64,000 nucleotides of DNA from Vitis vinifera (taxonomy: Eukaryota > Streptophyta > Magnoliopsida > Vitales > Vitaceae), in contig NC_081813.1 of NCBI RefSeq assembly GCF_030704535.1, positions 11,711,501 to 11,775,500 on the forward strand. Reading direction: 5' to 3'. The notes beneath the pieces were generated by a model that saw nothing but the letters and a program-made list of their open reading frames with translations, made no database searches and was not told where the DNA came from. A program made the translations under genes and the position numbers. Shown here piece after piece: positions 32,640-44,987 of this stretch (the stretch's first letter is position 1; every line of letters starts with the position of its first letter).

Positions 32640-33010
32640 AACCCGATTAGGAGAACCCTTGGGCTAACAACCTCTATCGATGGTGGTGATGATGCAACAA
32701 GTGGTACTATAGGTGGGGTGGATGACACCTCCATAGGTATAATAGGAGTCTCCTCAACAAGTGGCAAGCTAATGTCAGTCGATGGTGCATCTTTAAGAAC
32801 AGATGTATGCCTAGTCCCTCTTATATGAGCTCCTCCCTCTTTAGTTCGTACATCTCCTAATCGAGTAATGGATGATATCAACTGATGATAAGGTGGTGGA
32901 CTAATGTCAATCGATGGTCACACTCGGGCAACAACTAATGTATGCCTAATCTCCCTCGTACGAGGCCCTCATCGTGTAGGTCATACATCTCCTGATCGAG
33001 GTTGGAGCTA
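32640..33010 (-). repeat. Diverged tandem duplication (~98-bp unit), probably from a transposon protein
   Basis: Two ~98-bp units (about 32770-32865 and 32903-33000) share the order ATGTCARTCGATGG, ATGTATGCCTA, CATACATCTCCT/GTACATCTCCT, GATCGAG. The minus strand is open across the first unit (ITRLGDVRTKEGGAHIRGTR), and the second encodes a broken version of the same peptide. The protein is not recognised. Confidence 0.5.
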
Positions 33011-33407
33011 CGTAGTAGCATCAACACTAAATGGAGCATCTAAGCGATCCATCTCATGTATGACCTCTAATACGTACATAGTCAGCGAATGCAAAAATCA
33101 TCTAAACATGCAATTTCATATATCTGGTGTATGCTGGTAGTCTATAAGTCAAATAAGAGTTAAATTAAATTCTTATAAAAATAAAATAAAGTTTAATAAA
33201 AAGATAAAACATGAAAATTATTAGTAGCTCATGGAAGGACCCAGTCTGAGTAAGAATCCCATTTTGCCCCATGAAATTGAATTTGCCACCGCTGGTAGCA
33301 TTTCCTAGTGAAGAATCCCATTTTACCCTCATTGAATCTGCCATTCTCAATCCTCGCAGGTACTAATATAATCATGTTATTTTTTTATTTTTTTTGCAAC
33401 ACCTGTT

Positions 33408-33482
33408 TGATTCCTAAGAAAATCCATCCCCATTTGATTTCCAGGAAGATTCATCCTCATTTGATTTCCAAGAAAATCCATG
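33408..33482 (+). repeat. Three-unit minisatellite (~26 bp)
   Basis: Three imperfect copies of a unit like AAGAAAATCCATCC followed by CATTTGATTTCC. Short and non-coding. Confidence 0.75.
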
Positions 33483-34344
33483 CAAAACCCCTAATGAAAA
33501 CCAAAAAAAAAAAAAAAAAAACCTTTTTCTGGATCTATTCTAGGGGTCTCTTTGCTTTTGTGCCATTGAATTTAAATTTCATGAACCTTAAATCCACGAT
33601 TTTTGAGCCAGGCTGAAAAACACAACCTTTCCTTGCAAATCATGATCAGGTTACCAAATACCATCTTATGTTTTTTTTATAAAAAAAAATGGACAAATTT
33701 TGTATCCTGTGCACGGGCTAGACCGGTAAGAAATATTAGGAAATTTCCCAAAAATTACCGAAATTTCCTTTGATCAATAATTGGTGATGAATATTGTGTC
33801 GAAGTCGGTCGATAAAAAAATGAAAACAAAATTTTCAACTTTCCCACACTTTCTTGGCAACCAAATACAATCACAACAAGTCGAACCACAAAAAAAAAAT
33901 GAAAACTTTCTCCATAATTTTTAGTCTACTCGGTTTCATTGTAAAAAAAAATGAAAACTTTATTTTTTTTCAACTTTCCCACACTTTCTCGGTGACCAAA
34001 CACAACCAGACCACCAAATATAACCACAAACTTACAGAAAACACCGAGGGCAATGGTCTCTCAGATCTGTACTTCACTTCCTTCCTATTGGTGTTGAGGC
34101 AAGGATTTCCACTCCATGATCAGCGTGAGGGAAAATTGATTTTCGGGTATAGGACAAAATGAGTTTTGAGGCAGAGAAGAAAACGGGTTGGGGGGAAATG
34201 GGTTTCCATTTCTTTTTAAATATAAAATGCTATTTTTTTCCACTCTCATCCTACATGTTAAAAAGTGTCGTGGAATTGGAATTATTTTCCAATCTACAAC
34301 ATTTTACAAATTACTTTCCCCAATAGCCATACATTTATCAAAAT

Positions 34345-35065
34345 CCCAACTCCACCACCTCTTTTTCTTTTTGGCAAAACAACCCACATTTCCCTTAGCC
34401 TAGTGTCTACTCCTATGATGGAGTTTTCTTAGCAAAATAGCCTAAGAAATTCTGCAATGAGCCCTATGGCCCAACCTAACATCCAATTAATTTGTAAGGG
34501 ATGGAAAGAGGTTTATAAATCTATTTATGCTTCCTCTCACTCCCGATGTGCGATCAACGTGAAGAAATTTAAGGAAAACCTCAACTTTTTTTATTGCAAG
34601 AAGGAGAGCTTGAACCATAGACCTCAAGATTCCCAATACAATATTATCCACTTTGCTACAACCATCCTTTCACTGAAATTTAACAAGGAAAAACTATATA
34701 GGTTATTTTAAAAAATAATTATAAATATAAATACAAATATATATATAAAATTACACAATACAATTTTTTTTTTTTCATTTTCAATATGTTTAATATTTAA
34801 ATATGATTTTTACCATTTTCTTTTCATATTTAAATATTGTATATATTTTGTTTAATAAATTAAAAATGTTAATACATTTATATAAAAATGAATAAATAAT
34901 ATTACAAATATTATTAATTTTTAATTATATGTATTTAAAATTATTTTTAATTTAAATAAAATATAAATTATATATTTATGACGTCATTAGTTCGACCACC
35001 GGTCTGACCAGTGAACCCTGTATCAATAACTTTTCTAGTTTAATATCCAGTCGGGTATTGAAAAC
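34345..35065 (+). mobile_element. Non-autonomous DNA transposon D2
   Basis: The AT-rich arm and right end (TTATGACGTCATTAGTTCGACC…GTATTGAAAACA) match D1. The left part, from the CCACCACCTCTTTTTC region to the tRNA-like segment, matches D3 at 46867-47530 in inverted orientation over roughly 650 bp. No coding sequence. Confidence 0.65.
34594..34665 (-). other. tRNA-like pol III promoter segment in D2
   Basis: On the minus strand an A-box-like TAGCAAAGTGG (34658-34648) and a B-box-like GGTTCAAGCTC (34616-34606) are spaced as in a tRNA gene. The T-arm does not pair well, so this is not a functional tRNA. It may be the head of a tRNA-derived SINE captured by the element. Confidence 0.4.
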
Positions 35066-36869
35066 ACTAACATTAACATGTTTCAAGAAAAAAAAAACTT
35101 AAAGAGAAATTCTATACTGAAGTTTGATGATAAGATCATTTTGTTCATCTTTTATCATCATTGACAAGTATAAATATCCTTTGAAAAATTATGTTGATAT
35201 CTTTAATAAGTATAAATGTCCTTAGGAAAATTATGTTGGTATTAGCTTGTACATCGAGGATGTTTCAATATTGTCAATTAAAGAAACCTCAAGGTCAGGC
35301 TTTTTGCTATTACTATCCAAATAGCATATAAGTTTAAGTCACAAAAAAAAAAAAAAAAAAACTAAAAGGGAAAGGAAAAAAAAGAAAAACAAAAAAACAA
35401 AAACCAATCACATTGGGTAGCAATATCAATAAATAAAGGCCTTTGACAACTAGTCGCTATACTTATTTCCATGCAACCATGAAATATATGTTTGTTTTTC
35501 TTTGAGCAACAAAATAATGGAAGTTGTCAACATAACATAGGTTTGATTAGTAGTCAACTTTCCTTTAAATTTTTTATTCTTCTTCCTATCATCCTTGGAA
35601 TCTCTCACATACTAATAGAAAATGCATGCTCAGACCCAATCTCAACTAACAACATCATTGGACACTATCGTTGCTACACTATCATCCAAGAAAATTATAT
35701 AAGCTTGAAGAAAACCAATAAGATTTGAGAAGTACTATTGCATGTGCTTGCTAAGTCATATATGTGGAAGTCAAGTTATATGCAAAAAGACCAAGTCTTG
35801 CTTGTTTTGTTTGAATGGTTCTTTTGTTTTGAAGATGTTATTTTTGTTATTAAAGGTGAGAATGTGTAAGTCATTGCCTTTATTTCTTTGCTAGATTGTT
35901 CCTTATTTGTGAGGAACTTAATATTAGAATTATGGATATTTAAGTGTTTATCTCAATGGAATAAGACGTGAACTTTATATCTTATCAATTTTTTAGTTGT
36001 ATTAGTAGGGGTTGACCCCTCAAGTGTTAACAAATTTCTTTATATCTTTTAATTTTCTTATCTTTTTCTTAACCCACTTATGAGCATATCAATTATACAA
36101 AAGAATAAGCAAGTAGAGGAATCATTTAAAAAGGAAGATGGTTCTAGTTGGATCTTAGAGGGTCTAGGGTTTAGGCTTTTGTTAGTAACATTTCTACCAG
36201 AATCTTTTATAAAACACAATTAATGTTTAAATATAAAAATAAAAGAATTATTTTTTATAGTATCTTTTGTCATGTGTTATTACACATTATGATAACACAA
36301 TTAATGTTTGAATACGAATTAAAAGAATTAAAATTGGTTAGAATTTTTGGGCTTAATATTGGGCCTCCATTATGAATTGGTTTTCCTAATTTGCCTAAGC
36401 CTTGTTGTCTAGGATAAGGTTGAAAAAATACAAAATAAAATATTTGGATCAAGATGAACATTCAAACATCCTTAGACATTTAAATGTTGGGACTTTCAAA
36501 TTAGTTTCCTTCTTTTTTTCTAACTAAAAAATCTCAATTTTGAAATGTTTTAAAATTAAGAAACTCTCTATAATTGTTTGTTAAGGTTTTTCTAACGTAA
36601 AGTAGTTTGTTTTATTGAAATTTTGTGAACTCCCAAAAACTCTAGAGAATATAATCATTCTTAAAGTTTGTAACTCCATCTTTTGAACCTTATAAGATAT
36701 TTCTTGAAAGAACCTCTTGTCTATAATAAAGGTTAAAGACTCATACAACAAAACTTCAATAAGGGCCTTAAGAGATCTACTAAAGAGCACAGGGAATATT
36801 GCATCAAGAATTTGGAAGGCATGTAAGTACTATTGGTATAAGACCCTATAGAATAGGTAATCAAGTAAA

Positions 36870-36919
<50 letters not shown>

Positions 36920-39900
36920 TGTTTTCTCATATTTAGTAGGTTATTTAACGGTTGAGAGACCATACTCGCAATTTTTTACATTTAGGCCACAGGTTGGTTT
37001 TTCCATATTATATCCTGTGTTTATTATGTGATTGGGAATCCATGGGATTCATTAAATTTTTAAGGTATTCAACAATTAATTTTTTTAATTAATTTAGAGA
37101 TATCCTAAAATTATACAAAAATTCACACAACTATCTTAATATGTCTATTTTAAATAAATAAAAATAATAACAGAGCAATATCACATTTATAACATATTTA
37201 AAAATAAACAAACATCTATCAACTCTAGAAGAATACTTGTGTAGTGGGTGTAAAAAAAACCAAAAATCATATCTCTCATTTCATAAATCATTTCTTAATA
37301 TTTAATGCTTCAAAAATTACATATAGGAAGTATGGATTAAGAAAAAAATGTTCAAAGAAATTAAAGAAATCGTTTAATAATTTAATTTTTCAAAACAAAA
37401 CTAAATGTCAAAAACAGAGTGAAAATTGAACCTTCTCAAATATTGATTTATATCTTCTAATTAGAAAATTATTTTTGACTCAAACAAAATTCTAAAATCA
37501 AATTCAAGAAGTTTACAACACCGTGGAATAATTAGAAAAAATTTAAAGAGTTTATAAATAGTCATATTCCCATTTACCAATTCAAAAGTACAATCAGTTG
37601 TCAAAAATGTCAATAAAGATCCATGTTTTAGAAAATTTTGTATGTAAGGATCTATTAAACCCCATTTTAATTTCCATGAATTCATCCATAAAGACTCCAT
37701 TGATTGGAGCTATGAATTTTAATTCATATGTATTCAAAACCAAAATTCATTTTAAAATCTTTTCAAAGTTGCATACAAAACAAAATAGGCAGCATTATCA
37801 TTTTGGAAAATTGAAGTTTCATACTTAAAGGGACTAAGATGAATTTTAAATATAAGTTTAAGGATTGATTTTGTTATGAAAGAAATATAAAAATAATTTT
37901 CTAAAAATATTAATTCATACAAATTTTTAAACTTGGATCACAAAAAAATGTAAGAGTGCATGTGTGAATCACTTAGAAAAAAAAAAAGAAAAAAAGGATA
38001 AATCAAGTTTTCATGAATCAAAATCAAAAGAATTTATTCAAAGTCAGTTATCATGTAATTATCCAATAGCTTATTTAGATGAAAAATAAAATAAAATAAA
38101 TCGAAGAAAAAAATTAATTCAATCCCAATCATAATTTATCACGCAATCAACATTCAATTATACAACTTCCTAGGTGTCAATTCTAACAACACTCATGGTC
38201 CACACCCAACCTAAACTAATACATACCTAAGAATCATCAAAATGACAAGAAGTGAATAGAAGAAAATATTGATAATAAAAATTAGAGTTAGGGAATTGAA
38301 TATTTCACTTCAAACTAAAACATCAACACTAATCATATTTAAAAATAAAAAATAAAATAAATAAATAAAAGTCATTATATTACATTTCAACAAGGCACCA
38401 ATCAATGTCTTATCCTCCATTTTAAAGATCAATAAAATCATTTCTACAAGTAGTTGGATGTATCAATGTCTCAATAAAAAAAAAATAAAAAAAATAAAAA
38501 AAAAATCGAGCATGACATCATTTCACTCATGGCTAATTATGAACATTTATTTTATTTAAAATTTAATCACTAGATTATGCATTTGTGAACAACATATATT
38601 CTCTAATCTAGATTTCAAGCATGTGGACCAATATCTTTTAATCCTATAGAACCAAAATCTAATGTTTTATATTAACATGGAAATTTCAAGTGAGTCATTA
38701 ATCAAATGCATGTAATAATTAGATTATCTTAATATAATAAAACAAAGGAATCCAAATTTTGAATTCTCTAAAATACTAAGGTCAATTTATGACATTTAAA
38801 ATTGAAAGGGAAGAATGCAATCTCATTTATATTAAATCAATCAAATATGTCATTAAAATAAAATTAAGACAAAATAATGATTTTAAATTCTGGAAGAATA
38901 TTTTAATATTATAGTTTATAAGAATTTGAAGAAAATTATTAAAGTAAAGATTTAGATCAACTAAGTTCATTCAAAGTCATGGAATAAGAAATGTTGATAC
39001 ATTGAATTAAATCAGATGTATGAAAATTTTAAATAAATCACTAATCAAATACTGGAAATGATAATATTGATATTACCTTGGCAATTTCTAAATGAAAAAT
39101 CTATATCTAAAAAATTACTTAGATTCATAATAATTGACACATAAAATGATCTTTAATCTCATGATTGCCTATTATGAATTCACTAAACAAATATCTAAAA
39201 AAATGACATTAATTCATATTTTAATAAATCTAATCCAATATTCATAGAAAAATAGAGGAAAAGGCTAAATCTAATATTTCAAAATCGATCACAACCTCTA
39301 ATCATGCAACAACTTATTTAGTGTTAATTAAATAAAAATTCTCATGAAACATCAATTTTTTATCATAATCCAAATATTTTAAACATTTACAGAGGAGAAG
39401 TCTTAGAACTGAAATTTCTCGAGCTATTACAAACAAACTATAACAAAAACGATACAGAAACTATGTAAAATGTAGAGATCACGAAAATCTATTCCAATAA
39501 TTTTGAAATAATCAAATCAACTAGAAAACAAGATTTAATCATCAATTCCAAAATAACTTGATTCAAACCAAATGAAATATAAAATCAAATGATTATAATT
39601 TGGATATTCACAAATATACAAAATAATTAAAGAAGTAGAACCTAAAGGACGAGATGCACCAAATCAAACAACCAAAAAATATATTTACTCTCTGACTCCC
39701 GTCAGAAACCCTTCCCGATAATCTTCCTCAGCACTCTTTCTCTCCTTCTTCTCAAACTCTCTAACTCACTATCAACAAAGATCAAAAATCATAACCAAGA
39801 AAAAATCTCTCTTCCTTATCTCTTTAACTCTCTCTTAACTTAGATCCAGAGTTCTCTTACCGAAAAATCTCTCTCCCTCTCTAACCTTCTGTCAACAAAG

Positions 39901-40299
39901 ATCCCCCGAATGGCCAAAGATCGTTCACTCCCCAACAGAAGACGTTTCCCGAATTTTATATCATCTCCCGGAGACTCTAAAACCCTCTCTCTTCTCACGT
40001 GACCTAACCCTCTCTCCCTAATACAAACATCCTGAACTTCAAAATCGTTCCTTCTTTTCCCAACCAAATAGACCTTGGTTGAAAACTAATTTTCCCACCC
40101 CTTTTATGTCTAAAAATTTAGAATACCAACTCAAAAAATACAAAGGATAAAACTCAAAAATAATGATAATAATACAAAATCAAATAAGTAAAAAAAAGAA
40201 AAGGTACCGTGAGCACAACATGCATGGCCTGCAAGATCAACGAGAACATCGTAATAGTGTGTGAAGATCAGCAACAGGCCTGGACGCCACGACCAGAGA
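35066..40299. other. Long AT-rich stretch without a supported gene
   Basis: About 5 kb of AT-rich sequence with many short open frames, none with a recognisable domain or biased composition. It contains the TA microsatellite at 36875-36915 and a CT-rich segment at 39700-40020. It is probably decayed transposon DNA. Confidence 0.5.
36875..36915. repeat. (TA)n microsatellite
   Basis: About 20 TA units without interruption. It is a candidate length-polymorphic marker. Confidence 0.95.
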
Positions 40300-40650
40300 A
40301 TGGCAAAGAAATCATCGAAAACCAAGAAGTTCAGCTCCGACCACCAAAATGGTCCAGCAGATAATGACCCAGATAAACTTGGTTTGGCGTCGCCCGACCT
40401 GATCCTTTGTTCGTAACAGCATAAGTGAAGATCGCGAAGCTGCTTATAGCAGCATTGATGAAAAACGTAGCCCAAAGAGAAAACCATACGAGGAAGATCC
40501 TCAGGTGACAAGTCCTGGCGAAGCCGACGAGAGAAATGGCCACGATGTCTGTTCCGATGATGATCAATGGCCACGGTAGAAACCCCATACAGCCGGTGTT
40601 GTCTGTGAAGAGGTTTACGGGAAAGGGGTTTGCAGGGATGGGTTCAGCTG
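40300..40650 (-). pseudogene. Tetraspanin-like gene fragment
   Basis: The minus-strand frame 40588-40331 contains a stretch typical of plant tetraspanins between the end of TM1 and the start of the large extracellular loop. It reads NTGCMGFLPWPLIIIG, then ISLVGFARTCHLRIFLVW, then a hydrophobic third helix INAAISSFAIFTYAVTNKGS and GRATPNQVYLGHYLLDHFGG, ending at TGA. Arabidopsis-type tetraspanins have closely similar spacing (…WPLIVIG…SLAGFAGAC…AYAVTDKGSGR…). The N-terminal helix and the cysteine-rich loop are not found, so this is a truncated exon or relic. The family call rests on remembered motif spacing. Confidence 0.6.
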
Positions 40651-42055
40651 CAACAAGGGCTTTAAGATGGGATTGAGAAACTTGGTGGTCTGATGAAACT
40701 GTACGGAGATAAATAAAAAAATGGCTTCGGTGTGTATTTTTCCAAAGGCCGATTGTGAGAGTCGTATATTAGGTTATGGCAACTTAGGATGAGCTGTTTT
40801 CTTGCTTAAGTTATGCGTTAGCAGAGGGCTATTAGGGACAGCTGAGGAGATGGTTTGCAGATTGTAAGGTATGGTTTGTGGAGATAGATGAGCTAGCAGG
40901 TAGGTTGGTGCGACTTTGGGCATGGAACTGTTGGGTGATGGCCTGGGAGATTGGATGGCTAATAAGGGATAAGTTGAGATGCCTTGGACAGCTAGAAAAG
41001 TGAGTATGGCTTGTGACAGCTAGAAAAGTGAGTGTGGCTAGCACAATTGATGGATGTGTCTTGTGGTGGTCGTGGGCACCCAAAATTGGGTTGTGGCGAC
41101 AACATTGATGGGGCTGTAGCGGATGACTGGGGCATGAATTAGGAAAAAGGCTTCACTATTAATTATAGAATAATTTTAACTTATATTTTAAAATCTGAAT
41201 TAGATAGTAGTAACAAAATTCAATTTTAATATTACTATTTATTTTTATTATTATTATTATTATTATTATGTATTTGGTCATGAATTATTAAAAAAATAAA
41301 TAAGTAAATGAGTAGTTTTTTCATGCTTATTGTTTAAGGAGATAATTTATTTTATTACATTTTAAAATAATATTTTAATATTTTTATTTTAGTTTATAAT
41401 TAATATAAATTCAATCAATCAAGAAACTTTAAGTTACAAACTTAAAGGTTTAAGTGATCATATCAAAATTTCATAATTTATCTTTCAAGAAACTTTCGAA
41501 GAAGAATCAGAGACTACAAATTGATAATTTACAGTAATTTACCGGAGTATAACTCATGGGTCTCCACAAGAATGTAGTTCCCATTTTATGAACATAGAAT
41601 GCTTCAAAAGATGCAAAAAGCATTTTCCTCGTAATCGCGATGTGCATGTGGGAAAACTATGTTGGCTTATCTGTGATGACATCATCACTATCCTTGTTTC
41701 ACAACATTGATGGGGACAAAACTGATTAGATCTTGTGTTAAGGAAGAGAATCTTGATGTTCCACCAGGGTTTGAGTCACTAACATCTTAATTGTTTCTCT
41801 CCAACATATGGAACAGTGTGGAATACATTTTATAACTATGGGTTGTTTCAGTTTATCCCGGCCCATTCTATATGTTAATTACTGTGCAAGTTTTTTAATA
41901 TCTGGATATTACTTTGAAAGATGGAAAAGTTTCAAAATTGTAAGAAAAGTATGATCGATATTTATGTGTTTAAGAAAATAATTACCTATCATTTTTTAAT
42001 ACATTCTACTGAACTCTATGCCTAAAGTAAAGATAGTCAATCTTATTTACCTGTT
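40651..42055. other. Intergenic, no gene seen
   Basis: Contains a small TTA/ATT simple repeat (41244-41268) and a short duplicated word GCTAGAAAAGTGAGT (about 40993-41038). Open frames here are spurious. Confidence 0.4.
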
Positions 42056-42540
42056 ATTTAATAATGAAAATATCGGTAATAATGGATATATTGATATCTC
42101 GATTTTATGAATATAACATATATATCGAAAATATATATACTGATATTTTGATACAAAATATAAATATCAGTGATTTAAAAATTAATAAAAATTCTAAAAA
42201 TATTTAAAAAATTCTAAAAAAAATTATATAAGAAGTAAAAATAGATATTTTAAAGTTATTTTTTAATATATATATATAAATTTTCATATTTGATAAAAAT
42301 ATTATTATGATAATATGTCTAATTTTAAAATATATTTAATATTAAAATTATGATTCATTCTAATTTAAATATATTCAATGATATCAAATAAATAATAAAA
42401 TATTTATAATTTTTTTAATATTTATATTTATTATATTGGTTGAAACACCAAAAGATCGAAAAATTGGTAAAATATCCAAAAATATCGGTTGATGGATATT
42501 GGATATACCATGGATATATTGGAATATTAACGAGTGGAAC
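42056..42540. mobile_element. AT-rich element with ATATCGG-type ends
   Basis: Both edges are dense in words such as GGATATATTGATATC, AATATCGGT and TGGATATATTGGAATA, partly as inverted repeats around an AT-rich centre. This is the look of a MITE or other non-autonomous DNA element, but exact ends and a target duplication could not be fixed. Confidence 0.3.
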
Positions 42541-43195
42541 TAGAGAAATTCAATATCCAGCACCTCTTCTAGAGCTATGGATGAGAAGTATCCAACTCCC
42601 CCATGATTAGCCCTCTGGTGAGAGTTAATTAATCACTGTTTTTTGAGATTATCTGTTTTGCATAGGATATAGATAAAGCAATACATTCTGTGCTGTGTAG
42701 GAAGGAACTCCCCACCGTAGCCACCAGAACCCTCACCATCAGACAGAGTTCATCATCAAGGTCCAGCAGGATTTGTAAGCTACTCTGCTAAACCTTTTAG
42801 TTTAACGTCTTAAAGGAAAAAACATATTAGTCTGTCTCATAAATTGTTTGAATATGAAGCCTTTTGAAGATTGTCTCAGTGGAGTTGGTTCCCCATCACT
42901 GGGAGTTTCCATAGAGAAGCAAAGAGGCACGAATCATGACAACAATGAATCACAATTTGAAATCCTCACCGCCTCACTAAGAACTAAGCTTATAAATGAG
43001 CAAGGACAACTGAGGCTATCCTTACACCTAGGAATTCTGGTATGCTAAAGAGAAAAGAACATTGTGAAATACATTTTATAACTAGAAATATTTGTGCTTT
43101 TATTTATTTTTTCATCTAGCAATTAAATGTTTTACTTTTAATTAAGAAGAGATCCAATATTCTCTTAATTAATCTTTTCTTGTTCATACATGTAG

Positions 43196-43898
43196 GCTAA
43201 ATCTATCAATGGAAATTTGAGGGATGCAACTTCAGATGCAATCAGAGAGTGCCATTATTTTTATCTTTTCAAGAAGGGCTTGAAACAAATGATTATTACC
43301 AGCAAAATTCCCAGTACAAAGAGATCTATGGAATGCTTCTTGTTCCGAGTCAAGGCTCTTCTCCACACTACCTCAAGTGAATGCACTTTCTGGATGGGTA
43401 TGTAATGGTTTCTTCCATTAAATTCTTTGAATATTCGTAACTTAACAAGTCCTGGATAACACCTTGAGTTCTCATTGTGATCTTATTTGTCATTCAACTA
43501 TTAGTACTTGGCCTGTTGATTACTAGAACTCCCTGGCTATTCCAAATCAGTCTGAAATGACTGCAATTGCTCTTTTATCTACCCTTAATGAGATGCATTG
43601 GTTCCTTCACTCTGTTTTACTTTTATTTTCTTTTTGCTGGGTTTATGTCCCAAAAAGCTTGCATGGTTGGCATTTGAACTCCATTAGAAGCATCACATAA
43701 CAATCATAAGGAATGTTTCATTACCAAAAGCTCTTGTCATCCAGAACTATCCTCACATGCATACATCTTTTATTTTAGCAGGCAATCTGAAACACAAAGA
43801 TTTGATGGGTCAAGTGGTGAGCTCCCAAGCATAAAGAGCCTACCGTCGAGGAGCAATGTGCAAGTGATGCTAATGAAGAGGATAGAGAATTAGAATGA
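43196..43898 (+). pseudogene. FANCD2: FANCD2-like C-terminal fragment
   Basis: FANCD2 is the monoubiquitinated core protein of the Fanconi DNA cross-link repair pathway. Exon 43196-43397 ends at a GT donor and encodes GLKQMIITSKIPSTKRSM then FLFRVKALLHTTSSECTFWM. The next exon starts at 43782 after an AG acceptor and continues NLKHKDLMGQVVSSQA. This resembles the conserved FANCD2 tail (…VKA…FW.GNLK..DL.G). The frame stops at TAA (43832-43834). A shifted frame carries an acidic tail, EEQCASDANEEDREL, to TGA at 43898, so a small indel truncates the tail. Upstream exons are not found. The piece is probably a transposed or duplicated 3' relic. Confidence 0.6.
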
Positions 43899-44469
43899 AG
43901 AGTGCTTCATCTATCACAAAGCTTCAAACACATTCATTGCAGGAAAAATACACATGCAATCAATTGTCTACCTACCTGTTCTTGACCAAAAAGCTCTTAT
44001 TTCTTTCGTAGTGCATTAAATCATTACTTACATATCCTTTAGTGCACCTTTTTGAGTCATCCTAGCTTTTTTTTTTTGCATTTGAGCTATCTTTAAGTTA
44101 GGTTGAGGGATTCATTCTTGTAAAAACTAAGTGTTAAAGCCTTCAAGAGGTTTGAATCTTGAAGAGATTGTGTAAGAGCCCATTGGAGCTAGAATCCAAG
44201 TGTAAGAAGATTGGAAGTTTGGTTGAAGCTTCAAGTTAGTGGAACCCTCACTCGGTTAGGAGATTGAGGAGAGTGGAAGTAGGCAAGGAAGTGCTGAACT
44301 ACTATAAAACTCGAGTTTGAATTCTCTAACTCAATTTATTTATTTATTTTTATATTGTGCTTGAACTTATTGTGTTTGAAAAGATTTTAAAAAACCCAAT
44401 TCACCCCCCCCCTCCCTCTTTGGGTGTTTTTCTTAATTAAGCATAACCTTTATTTTCTCAAAGGCTACA

Positions 44470-44658
44470 TTGGTTGATGAGGAGTTAGTTCATATAGAAA
44501 ATGATGATCAGCAAGGACAAAAGAATGATCGTGGTCGAGGACGTGGTCGTGGAACTCATGGAGGGTTACATGTTAGCCCCATAGAGCCAATAGTGGAGCA
44601 TGCATATCATGGACATCCACAACGGAAGAGGAAGGCTCCTTTGTGCGGTACACATTGA
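44470..44658 (+). pseudogene. Transposon-protein C-terminal tail
   Basis: A 62-codon open frame with an Arg/Gly stretch (DRGRGRGRGTHGG) and a basic end, HPQRKRKAPLCGTH. Tails of this style are seen in plant transposon proteins, including the plant-mobile-domain group, but no catalytic domain is in the window. The palindromic repeat field starts 330 bp downstream, which suggests both belong to one DNA transposon whose 5' part is missing. Exact family not determined. Confidence 0.35.
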
Positions 44659-44987
44659 GGATGTTACTACATATGACTTGTATTTTGGATACTGTTAGTA
44701 TTTTACATATCATTATTTTGGACAAATACTCAAGATGTATATTTATACTTGATATATTTTGGATTAACTAACTTTTTATTAACATAAGTTCTATGGTATT
44801 CTATCTATTTAGTATTGTTACTATTTTGGAAATGTGCTAACTTAATTGACATTTGGTTTACTTGTTTTTATTGGATTTGGATTGAATGTCAAAATATTAA
44901 TTATAATGTATACAGGTGATAAACTTTAAACATTTGGTTGTATAGCAGGTAATACTAATTAAGAGATAGAATTTTTTTTCTTTTGTG

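Noticed and set aside
42848..43048. 66-codon plus-strand frame upstream of the FANCD2-like piece
   Set aside because: No recognised motif and no splice continuity with the FANCD2-like exon. It could be an unrecognised exon but is not supported.
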